This document shows, piece by piece, positions 33,025-42,686 of a stretch of 64,000 bases of DNA (positions are counted from its first letter, which is position 1; the number at the start of each line of letters is the position of its first letter). The notes beneath the pieces are model-generated. The model saw only the letters and a list, made by a program, of their open reading frames with translations, did not search any database and was not told the DNA's origin. Origin of the DNA: Diphasiastrum complanatum (Eukaryota > Streptophyta > Lycopodiopsida > Lycopodiales > Lycopodiaceae); NCBI GenBank assembly GCA_029204225.1, contig CM055092.1:82661543-82725542 (forward strand). Direction: 5' to 3'. The translations under genes were made by a program, and so were the position numbers.

Positions 33025-34269
33025 TGTAGCGCAGGCATCCCAAAGGGAGCCGGGAACCACGACTTAGCTTCCCAGCCTTCAACTCTTGCCATCCAAACCC
33101 ACTTGACATACAAGCAGCCAACTCGCCAACAACGATCAGACTTAACCAACTTGAAGTTCCGAAAACCAACATTGAGATCCAACCTGGCGCCATGCCCGAT
33201 CGGGGGTCCCGACGTGGGTGACTTCCCTCCAAGCAAGCCGCCCGACATACATCAAACTTAACCAACTCGAAGCTTCGTTACAAACGAGTAACATCCATTC
33301 CAAGCAAGCGGTCTGACTTACATCAGACTTAACCAACTGAAAGCTTCGTCACGAGCGCTGGAAGCCAACCTGGCGCCACGCCAGACTGGACAGCCATAAA
33401 CAGGTAACATCCACCAAAGCAAGCCATCCAACTCAGCCGACAGGTTAGAGCCCGTTCCCCAAGAGCTTAACCCATTCACGTTCATGCAAGGAACACTCAG
33501 AACCACAAGCCGCGACAGATATGGAAACAACCAGTTCTTGGACCAAATGGTCCCGACAGCATACCGCTGGCGACACAGACCGAATGGTCCCGACGGCATA
33601 CCGCTGGCGTCCCGGGATACGACCCTCAGCTATGTGCCAAATTAAAAATTTTGAAAGCGGCCTTACAACTGGCGCTTTTACCGAACACTGAAACCCAGAA
33701 GGTAATCAGAGTCAGTTTGAGGAAAATCCCACTTTATTGATAAATCTGAGAAGGTTACATTTCAAGTGTGTGACCGACCCTAGTCTCCGGGGCGCTAGCA
33801 TGCCAAGGCGAGAGCCATGACAACATTCCAGCAAGGGAGGCTGAGACTTGGTTGGAGCTCGCCCTGAGTCGCAACCCGCACTCCCCTATAGTATTGGTGT
33901 GATTCGGCACCTCCCCTCATTACAAGCACTCTACCTAAGCTGGTAAAGCACGTTTTTCTCTCTCTAGGATTTTCTCTTTCTAGAAAGTCATTTTCTCTCT
34001 CTAGATTTTATTGATCCCCAGGCTTCCTTTAATCATGCCTAGATCGTGTGAGGTGATTGCACATCGATCTGAGCTCTCTGGACTCCGCTAGAACCGATCA
34101 AAGATTTTCAGCCATAGGAACTTGGCGCCGGCTGGATTCTGGTCACAGTGGCGCCGGGAGCGGCGCCGGCGCCGTTGGCGCCGGGAGCAGCAGGGGCACT
34201 GCTGGCGCCGGGGACATAGCTGGCGCCAATGGCGCCGAAAGTAAAGCTTGTAAAGGTAGCTTTACAACA
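33025..34269 (-). repeat. N1 right (5') LTR
   Basis: 1245 bp, TGTAGCGCAGGC to TTTACAACA; almost identical to the left LTR. It includes a near-duplicate of about 37 bp (atggtcccgac-gcataccgctggcg, near 33547-33605) that is typical of the family. The antisense ORF 34057-34278 ends in the flank. Confidence 0.93.
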
Positions 34270-34274
34270 TCGCC

Positions 34275-34679
34275 CTGAGTCGCAACCCGCACTCCCCTAT
34301 AGTATTGGTGTGATTCAGCACCCCCCCTCATACCAAGCACTCTACCCAAGCTAGTAAAGCACGTTTTTCTCTCTCTAGGATTTTCTCTTTCTAGAAAGTC
34401 ATTTTCTCTCTCTAGATTTTATTAATCCCCAGGCTTCCTTTAATCATCCCTAGATCGTGTGAGGTGATTGCACAATGATCTGAGCTCTCTGGACTTCGCT
34501 AGAACCGATCAAATATTTTCAGCCATAGGAACTTGGCGCCGGCTGGATTCTGGTCACAGTGGCGCCGGGAGTAGCAGGGGCGCTGCTGGCGCCGGGGACA
34601 ACAGGGACGCTACTGGCGCCGGGACAATGCTGGCGCTAGTGGCACCGGAAGTAAAGCTTATGAAGATAGCTTTACAACA
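34275..34679 (-). repeat. N2 right (5') LTR, piece 2 of 2
   Basis: It picks up at ctgagtcgcaaccc just after the N1 TSD and ends TTTACAACA. It carries the GGCGCC block, in which a one-base change of phase breaks the antisense ORF (34468-34755). Confidence 0.9.
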
Positions 34680-34863
34680 CCGACATACATCAAACTTAAC
34701 CAACTCGAAGCTCCATTACAAACAAGTAACATCCATTCCAAGCAAAAAAGTCTGACTTACATCAGACTTAACCAACTGAAAGCTTCGTCACAAGCGCTGG
34801 AAGCCAACTTGGCACCACGCCAGACTGGATAGCCATAAATAGGTAACTTCCACCCAAGCAAGC
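34680..34863 (-). repeat. N3 right (5') LTR, piece 2 of 3
   Basis: It starts with the second copy of the N2 TSD (ccgac), continues the N3 LTR (atacatcaaactt), and stops at caagc, the TSD of N4. Confidence 0.88.
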
Positions 34864-36106
34864 TGTAGCGCAGGCATCCCAAAGGGAGCCGGGAACCACG
34901 ACTTAGCTTCCCAGCCTTCAACTCTTGCCATCCAAACCCACTTGACATACAAGCAGCCAACTCGCCAACAACGATCAGACTTTACCAGCTTGAAGTTCCG
35001 AAAACCAACATTGAGATCCAACCTGGCGCCATGCCAGATCGGGGGTCCCGATGTGGGTGACTTCCCTCCAAGCAAGCTGCCCGACATACATCAAACTTAA
35101 CCAACTCGAAGCTTCGTTACAAACGAGTAACATCCATTCCAAGAAAGCGGTCTGACTTACATCAGACTTAACCAACTGAAAGCTTCGTCACGAGCGTTGG
35201 AAGCCAACCTGGCGCCACGCCAAACTGGACAGCCATAAACAGGTAACATCCACCCAAGCAAGCCATCCAACTCAGCCGACAGGTTAGAGCCCATTCCCCA
35301 AGAGCTTAACCCATTCACGTTCATGCAAGGAACACTCAGAACCACAAGCCGCGACAGATATGGAAACAACCAGTTCCTGGACCAAATGGTCCTGACAGCA
35401 TACCGCTGGCGCCACGGACCGAATGGTCCCGACGGCATACCGCTGGCGTCCCGGGATACGACCCTCAACTATGTGCCAAGTTAAAAATTTGGAAGCGGCC
35501 TTACAACTGGCGCTTTTACCGAACACTGAAACCCAGAAGGTAATCAGAGTCAGTTTGAGAAAAATCCCACTTTATTGATAAATCTGAGAAGGTTACATTT
35601 CAAGTGTGTGAACGACCTTAGTCTCCGGGGTGCTAGCATGCCAAGGCGAGAGCCATGACAACATTCCAGCAAGGGAGGCTGAGACTTGGTTGGAGCTCGC
35701 CCTGAGTCGCAACCCGCACTCCCCTATAGTATTGGTGTGATTCGGCACCCCCCTCATACCAAGCACTCTACCCAAGCTGGTAAAGCACGTTTTTCTCCCT
35801 CTAGAATTTTCTCTTTCTAGAAAGTCATTTTCTCTCTCTAGATTTTATTAATCCTCAGGCTTCCTTTAATCATGCCTAGATCGTGTGAGGTGATTGCACA
35901 TCGATCTGAGCTCTCTGGACTCCGCTAGAACCGATCAAAGATTTTCAGCCATAGGAACTTGGCGCCGGCTGGATTCTGGTCACAGTGGCGCTGGGAGCGG
36001 CGCCGGCGCCATTAGCGCCGAGAGCAGCAGGGGCGCTGCTGGCGCTGGGGACATAGCTGGCGCCGATGGCGCCGGAAGTAAAGCTTGTAAAGGTAGCTTT
36101 ACAACA
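34864..36106 (-). repeat. N4 left (3') LTR
   Basis: TGTAGCGCAGGC to TTTACAACA, followed by the polypurine complement ccaccccaccttta. Antisense ORF 35894-36124 (76 codons). Confidence 0.9.
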
Positions 36107-38078
36107 TCCACCCCACCTTTATAAAATCTGATGTCCTCATCAGATGTCAGATTAAAGTAAAGGTGTCTCCCAATTAAAATGACTATACATTTAAGCTACT
36201 TGGCACAGTACTCAATTTACTGGCCATTTTTTTATTAACATTGAAGCTGGCACACCACAAGTACTCATATTGAAGCTGGCACATTGAAGTTGGCACACCA
36301 CATTGAAGCCAGCGTACTCATATGTTTCCTCATCATTGCTGGTCCAGAGAAAGCCTATAACAAACTTTCCTTTCCACAACAAAAACTTGTCAACTTATTA
36401 GGTCCAAAGTTCGCCAGTCTCCTCGTGTGAGTATGGCTAGGTCACCTTGAATTTGCCCCCATTTTGATCAACTTTCATTCAAAATTTGCCCCAAGAGAGA
36501 GGTGTGTGTGATAGTTCCCCTCCACTTATAAAATCAGCTGATCGGACTTAGAGTAGAGTTCTTCGGACAAAAAGCCTTTCCAACACTTTGCTTCCCATCA
36601 GCTAGGATTATGGCTCGATCCAACTTGTTGCCAATCTCTGAAGAGGATCCTAGTCTTTTCCCCTTTGAGGAAAAAAACCCAACTGATACTAGATATCACC
36701 CATGCTCAGTGAGTTTCAGTTCCGAAGGTGGCCGTCCCAAAATGAAGACCAACTGCTCCATAGAAGATCTCCCCTGAAATTGCCCTTTCCAACTTTTGAC
36801 TTCCTGCTTGCGTCTGGTGGGCGTTGTCGCAAATGAAACTAACCCAAGAAACAGGCTAGCCATCCATCCTTTGCAAACATTAAGTCGTTTCGTTGTCATT
36901 CACGTGTGAGTAGTTGCACTGCAAATCCGCCCCACAGATTCTGTAGTCCTCTTTGTTTGATGGTATCAACCTTCAAAAGAAAAGGTTCTTCTCGAGCCAT
37001 CAGCTCCTTGTATCACAAGCAAACATGCAAACCAGACAAGCACGAGTACTAAGACTCACCACGAATACATACAAGTAAGACACTCAGGCAGGTTTACTAA
37101 CAAGTAACAAAGACAAGGTCCCCCTTTGAGATGGTCCTGCCAACGGACCTTTGCCTGGCCGCGCCCATACAAATCGATCACAGAATCAGCCCACATTGGA
37201 CACCCCTCCAACCATCTGTGCTTTCACCATTAAGCAGCACATTGCCTCAGTCACGCCCCACCACTTTTTGGTCGATAGCCCTTATAGCTAAACGATCGGC
37301 AGCTATCCTTGAATATACCACCCCCGTGGATGCACCCGTGCTTTCACCGTCAGGCAGCACATTGCCTCACTAACGCCCCCACCAAATCTAGTCGATAGCC
37401 CTTATAGCTAAACGATCGGCAGCGTACCCCCCAATCGTGGACGCACCCGTGCTTTCACCGTTAGGCAGCACATTGCCTCAGTAACGCCCCCACCAAATTT
37501 GGTCGATAGCCCTTATAGCTAAACGAATGGCAGCTATCCTTGAATATACCACCCCCGTGGACGCACCCGTGCTTTCACCGTTAGGCAGCACATGGCCTCA
37601 GTAACGCCCCCAACAAATTTAGTCGATAGCCCTTATAGCTAAATGATCGGCAGCATACCACCCAAATCGTGGACGCACTCGTGCTTTCACCGTTAGACAG
37701 CACATTGCCTCAGTAACGCCCCCACCAAATTTGGTCGATAGCCCTTATAGCTAAACGAACGGTGGCCATCGCGAATATGTCACCCCGCACCCCACAAGGC
37801 ACAGACCGTGCTTACACCATCCTAATGGCAGCACATTGCCTCATCTGTCCTACGTGCAGACGGCGCCAGGCCCGAACCGCGGAAACTGACCGTGCTTACA
37901 CCTCAAGCGCAGCACTTTGACTCATCAAGCCCCCATCCTGCCAACCACCCCTACCATGGACACACCCGTGCTTACACTGTGGGCAGCACCTTGCACAACA
38001 GTTGTCTTATGAACCCCAAACCGTGGCCATTTTCGTGAGATCCGCATAGCTGACTGGCCAGTCGGCCCTGATACCACA
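36107..38078 (-). mobile_element. N4 internal region with deletion and tandem array
   Basis: Bases 36245-36310 repeat 'ttgaagctggcaca' three times in altered form and then jump to gccagcgtactcatatg, skipping about 1 kb that N1 keeps. From 37218 to 37765 five tandem units of 111-120 bp follow, each with gtgctttcacc, cagcacattgcctca and gtcgatagcccttatagctaaa. The single-copy form of the unit is at about 32548-32640 in N1. No gene is supported. Confidence 0.85.
37218..37765. repeat. Tandem array, five units of about 115 bp
   Basis: The word gtgctttcac begins at about 37218, 37337, 37448, 37568 and 37681. Units alternate between two forms of the spacer (ccttgaatataccaccccc and gcgtacc...aatcgtgg), so the array probably grew by copying a two-unit block. 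Confidence 0.85.
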
Positions 38079-39314
38079 TGTAGCGTAGGCATCCCAAAGG
38101 GAGCCGGGAACCACGACTTAGATTCCCAGCCTTCAACTCTTGCCATCCAAACCCACTTGACATACAAGCAGCCAACTCACCAACAACAATCAGACTTAAC
38201 CAACTTGAAGTTCCGAAAACCAACATTGAGATCCAACCTGGCACCATGCCAGATCGGGGGTCCCGATGTGGGTGACTTCCCTCCAAGCAAGCTGCCCGAC
38301 ATACATCAAACTTGAACAACTCGAAGTTTCGTTACAAACAAGTAACATCCATTCCAAGAAAGCGGTCTGACTTACATCAGACTTAACTAACTGAAAGCTT
38401 CGTCACGAGCGCTGGAAGCCAACCTGGCGCCACGCCAGACTGGACAGCCATAAACAGGTAACATCCACCCAAGCAAGCCATCCAACTCAGCCGACAGATT
38501 AGAGCCCGTTCCCCAAGAGCTTAACCCATTCACGTTCATGCAAGGAACACTCAGAACCACAAGCCACGACAGATATGGAAACAACCAGTTCTTGGACCAA
38601 ATGGTCCTAACAGCATACCGCTGGCGCCACGGACTGAATGGTCCTGACGACATACCGCTGGCATCCCGAGATACAACCCTCAGCTATGTGCCAAGTTAAA
38701 AATTTGGAAGCGGCCTTACAACTGGCGCTTTTATCGAACACTGAAACCCAGAAGGTAATCAAAGTCAGTTTGAGAAAAATCCCACTTTATTGACAAATCT
38801 GAGAAGGTTACATTTCAAGTCTGTGACCGACCCTAGTCTCCGGGGCGCTAGCATGCCAAGGCAAGAGCCATGACAACATTCCAGCAAGGGAGGCTGAGAC
38901 TTGGTTGGAGCTCGCCCTGAGTCGCAACCCGCACTAGTATTGGTGTGATTCGGCACCCCCCCTCATACCGAGCACTCTACCCAAGCTGGTAAGCACGTTT
39001 TTCTCTCTCTAGGATTTTCTCTTTCTAGAAAGTCATTTTCTCTCTCTAGATTTTATTGATCCCCAGGCTTCCTTTAATCATGCCTAGATCGTGTGAGGTG
39101 ATTGCACATCGATCTGAGCTCTCTGGACTCCACTAGAACCGATCAAATATTTTCAGCCATAGGAACTTCGCGCCGGCTGGATTCTGGTCACAGTGGCGCC
39201 GGAAGCGGCGCCGGCACCATTGGCGCTGGGAGCAGCAGGGGCGCTGCTGGCGCCGGGGACATAGCTGGCGCCGATGGCACCGGAAGTAAAGCTTGTAAAG
39301 GTAGCTTTACAACA
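38079..39314 (-). repeat. N4 right (5') LTR
   Basis: TGTAGCGTAGGC to TTTACAACA. Antisense ORF 39102-39365 crosses the end of the LTR into N3. Confidence 0.9.
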
Positions 39315-40113
39315 CAAGCCATCCAACTCAGCCGACAGGTTAGAGCCCGGTCCCCAAGAGCTTAACCCATTCACGTTCATGCAAGGAACACTAAGAACCA
39401 CAAGCCGCGACAAATATGGAGACAACCAGTTCCTGGACCAAATGGTCCCGACAGCATACCGTTGGTGCCACAGACCAAATGGTCCCGACAGCATACCGCT
39501 GGCATCCCGGGATACGACCCTCAGCTATGTGCCAAATTAAAAAGTTTGAAGCGGCCTTACAAATGGCACTTTTACCAAACACTGAAATCTAGAAGGTAAT
39601 CAGAGTCAGTTTGAGGAAAAATCCACTTTATTGATAAATTTGAGAAGGTTACATTTAAAGTGTGTGACCGACCCTAGTCTCCAGGGCACTGGCATGCCAA
39701 GGCGAGTGCCAGGACAACATTCCAGCAAGGGAGGCTGAGACTTGGTTGGAGCTCGCCCTGAGTCGCCACGCGCACTCCCCTATAGTATTGGTGGGGTTCG
39801 CCACCTCCCCTCATACCAAGCACTCTACCCAGGCTGGTAAAGCATGTTTTCTCTCTCTAGAATGTTATTTTATCTCTCTATAATTTATTGATCCCTAGGC
39901 TTCCTTTAATCATGCCTAGATTGTGTGAGGTGATTGCACATCGATCTGAGCTCTCTGGACTTCGCTAGAACCGATCAAAGATTTTCAGCCATGGGAACTT
40001 GGCGTCGGCTGGAATCTGCTCACAGTGGCGTCGGAAGCGGCGCCCGCGCCGACAGCGGCAGGGGTGCTGCTGGGGCCGGGGACAATGCTGGCGCCGAAGG
40101 TAACTTTACAACA
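39315..40113 (-). repeat. N3 right (5') LTR, piece 3 of 3
   Basis: It begins with the N4 TSD (caagc), resumes the N3 LTR (catccaactcagccgac) and ends TTTACAACA at 40113. The next five bases, gtcac, are the N3 TSD. The GGCGCC block here is partly decayed (gcgtcgg, gcgcccg). Confidence 0.88.
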
Positions 40114-40311
40114 GTCACCCACATCGGGACCCCCGATCTGGCATGGCGCCAGGTTGGATCTCAATGTTGGTTTCTGAACTTCCAGTTGGTTAAGTCTGAT
40201 CGTTGTTGGCGAGTTGGCTGCTTGTATGTCAAGTGGGTTTGGACGGCAAGAGGTGAAGGCTAGGAAGCTAAGTCGTGGTTCCCGGTTCCCTTGTGGGATG
40301 CCTGCGCTACA
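40114..40311 (+). repeat. N LTR, 3' end, plus orientation (probable far end of N5)
   Basis: It reads gtcacccacatcggg... to GGGATGCCTGCGCTACA at 40311, the last 198 bp of an N LTR. Its orientation is opposite to N1-N4 and equal to N5. N3 is inserted in it. The flank after 40311 is copia gag. Confidence 0.85.
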
Positions 40312-40665
40312 CTTCCTTGGGATCCTCTCTTGGAGTCTAGTGAGAGATTAACCACCTCCAATGACTCTATTTGGAAGGTGAGGATGGAGTCGATTTTGAT
40401 CCTCCAAGATGTGATGGATATTGTCCTTGGACTTAAATAGGAGCCTCAATTTCTTCAAGAAGTCCAAAGGTACAAGAAAAGAGAAAGAATGGCTCTTTAA
40501 TACATAAAGATGAATGTTTCAAATGAGGTGTTGAGAGAAATCGGTGCTTGCACCTCGGCCAAAGAGGCCTGGGACACTCTCAAAGCCATTTATGAGGCCA
40601 AGAATACCTCTAGATTGGTCACACTAGAAAATCAATTTTTCCCAAAGGGTTCAAAGAAGTGATGA
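40312..40665 (+). pseudogene. Copia gag fragment
   Basis: The frame reads LESSERLTT-SNDSIWKVRMES, then VQRYKKRERMAL, YIKMNVSNEVLREIGACTSAKEAWDTLKAIYEAKNTSRLVTL, the UBN2-type gag of the same copia group as C1. In-frame stops occur (after VLGLK and after RMAL), and the frame is lost by about 40660. It is the target into which the element ending at 40311 was inserted, so its N-terminus is elsewhere or lost. Confidence 0.85.
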
Positions 40666-40669
40666 AAGT

Positions 40670-40893
40670 GCATCCAACTATGTTTTGAGGGTGAAGGGCA
40701 TCCATAGAGAGTTGGTACCTGCTCCAACTGGATCTCGCCTTCTTGGAATTTTTCTCGAACAAGATGGTGACAAACTTCAATATGTGTGCTTCTAGCATGA
40801 AAAACTGGATTGCTAACAAGACTTTGAGAAGAGAGGTTGTCACATTTCATTAAGGAAACATAATAATACTTGAGCACATGAAGGTCCATTAGC
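40670..40893 (-). pseudogene. Copia RNase H C-terminal fragment
   Basis: The minus frame reads CDNLSSQSLVSNPVFHARSTHIEVCHHLVREK, the last part of copia RNase H with its CDN Asp. It is cut at 40893 by the LTR at 40894. It faces the gag fragment at 40312 head to tail, so the two come from separate insertions or from a rearranged copy. Confidence 0.85.
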
Positions 40894-41668
40894 TGTTGGA
40901 GAATGCTAGAGCAATTTCCCTCGGTGTGTGCACTACCAATTAACAGTAGACGAACACAATAATAGAGTTAGGTTTAGAGCTAAGTGTGTGGTGATAGTGG
41001 AAGCAAGAGCAGACTATCAAACAAATCAATTAGAAGGTCAGACAGAGAGCAAAAAGCATTGCAAATACTGACAGAACCTGAACGTAGAACTAGACAGCAC
41101 TTTATTCAGATTGATTGTAATGAAATACAAATCACTGATGCAGGCAAGCACAAGACAATAGCGGGCGAAACCACATGCTCACAAAACTAACTACAAACTT
41201 TAAAAGCTATGAGCTTATTATTGACGATCCATCTAAAGAGGAGAATCAATGCATGAAAGCATCTATTGTGTCTGTATCATCGGATGCAATAATCCATGTT
41301 CTTGATCGTTGATCAATTGCATATTGATACATTACTTATTTATGATCTACATGCCATCTTCATTTATGCATATGAGTGTACAAGAGATGGCATGGAGCCG
41401 TTGTGTCGTCAAGAAGAAGACCGCTGCTGTCATTGTCAAGTTGGTTGTGCAGTATAGAGGATAAGCTTGAGGAGGCCGATAAGTCGGGCTTCCCCGATAT
41501 GTTGTCCAGGTTGGGTCTACCCAATAGTTCGTCCAACTCCGATATGTGGGCCATCTTCACTTGCTTGTCTTCAGTAGTTGAGATGCGTGACAATGCAAGT
41601 AAATACGCAGCAATGAATGGAACTAGACTAACATGGGACTTAGGAGAGTAGAGGAGATAAATCCAACA
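40894..41668 (-). repeat. Copia 3' LTR (775 bp)
   Basis: Ends match (TGTTGGA...TCCAACA). On the minus strand the tract ttaagggggt (complement of 41669-41678) and RNase H coding sequence precede it, so it is the 3' LTR of the copia copy at 41669-42110. Short ORFs within are chance frames. Confidence 0.85.
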
Positions 41669-42110
41669 ACCCCCTTAATCTAGATCCATGAATGCTTTGA
41701 TCTTCAGACTAAGCAGTGCATGAAATTTGTTATGTGCATCAATGCTCAATGCCTTGGTGAACACATCTGCAACCATGTCCTGCGTTCGACAGTACGTTAA
41801 GCTCACCTTTCTATAGAGAATCTTGTCCCTGACATAGTGATGTCGGATCTCAATGTGCTTACTCCTAGAGTGAAATCTAGGATTGGTCTATAAGGCAATT
41901 GCACTCAAATTGTCACAAAATATGATTGTCGGGGTGTATTGGTTCAAACTAATGTCTACCAGTAAATTCCTCAGCCAAAATGCCTCTTTAATAGATTGAG
42001 AAGCAGCAATGTACTCTATTTCTGTAGATGAAAGAGCAATAGAGGTTTGCTTACGACTGTTCCAAGATATAGGACCACCGTTGAAGAAGAATGTAAATCC
42101 AGATGTAAGA
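41669..42110 (-). pseudogene. Copia RNase H and 3' end
   Basis: The minus frame reads GGPISWNSRKQTSIALSSTEIEYIAASQSIKEAFWLRNLL, CDNLSAIAL, a stop in place of a codon before NPRFHSRSKHIEIRHHYVRDK, then DMVADVFTKALS and the polypurine tract. The typical SSTEAEY Ala is Ile here. The pol upstream of about 42110 is missing. Confidence 0.88.
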
Positions 42111-42686
42111 TCTAATCATTGCAACATGACTACATAGAAGAGAAGCTCCCTAAGATCCTGCATACAAGATAACACACAATGGAAAACACACTATGGAGCA
42201 ACCACCCAACCAAGTAGAAGCAACCAATCAACTCTAGAAGCTTCACCCCCAAGCCAAGGAATAAGAAGCATGAATGTAGAGTGAGACCCTGGCAATGAAT
42301 CAATGAGAGTGAGACTCTGGCATCTTACTCTGAATCTATCCGAAACTCCTTTCAGAAAAATCTCATTTCTATACCACATCTGGTCCTCTTCCGAAAACTA
42401 TGCAACCAACAAATTCCCAAATAGAACTTTATCCCGCCACTTCACCCTCCCTTGTAAAGAAATTATAGATTTCAATAAAAGTTAACTGGAAAGATGATAT
42501 ATGAAAATATCTAAATCCAAGAAAAGTCAGTAATAAGTGCTTTCACTAAAGGATTCACTTCGTTACAATCAGGACTTCTCCTTCAAATATTTTCAATCTG
42601 AGTGATAGAAACTACTATTCCATCGAAATTCATTTACGCAACAGAGATATTCCATGGGTTAGAAATTGAAACATTTTAACCTTAGA
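42111..42686. other. Unassigned stretch
   Basis: I see no gene. A near-repeat (gtgagac-ctggca) lies at 42280-42320. The right part (from about 42430) is AT-rich and might be a left extension of the dispersed repeat that follows, lost from copy 1. Confidence 0.35.

Larger units (their letters stand above)
29188..34269 (-). mobile_element. Element N1, complete, youngest N copy
   Basis: N1 is 5082 bp with two 1245-bp LTRs (29188-30432, 33025-34269) that seem almost identical; I noticed one difference (cataacaag versus cattacaag). The TSD tcgcc is exact (29183-29187 and 34270-34274). The internal part (30433-33024) has no retroviral domains. The primer-binding site is intact. This is the pattern of a large retrotransposon derivative that moves with proteins from another element. 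Confidence 0.93.
13733..34679 (-). mobile_element. Element N2 (carries C2, C1 and N1 inside it)
   Basis: N2 is flanked by an exact TSD, ccgac (13728-13732 and 34680-34684). Left LTR 13733-14961; internal 14962-16231 plus 27298-28348; right LTR 28349-29187 plus 34275-34679. Removing C2 with its TSD and N1 with its TSD leaves a normal N element of about 4.8 kb. The primer-binding site complement just before 28349 is gctctaatacca, one base from intact. No coding capacity is seen. N2 itself sits in the right LTR of N3. Confidence 0.9.
34864..39314 (-). mobile_element. Element N4
   Basis: 4451 bp with an exact TSD caagc (34859-34863 and 39315-39319). LTRs 34864-36106 (1243 bp) and 38079-39314 (1236 bp) show many differences, so N4 is older than N1. 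The internal region (36107-38078) has lost roughly 1 kb near 36245-36310 and gained a tandem array of about 115-bp units (37218-37765). The primer-binding site complement at 38065-38076 reads gccctgatacca, one base from intact. Confidence 0.92.

Noticed and set aside
37218-37765. CRISPR-like array
   Set aside because: Units are about 115 bp without short unique spacers, and the locus is a eukaryotic retroelement.
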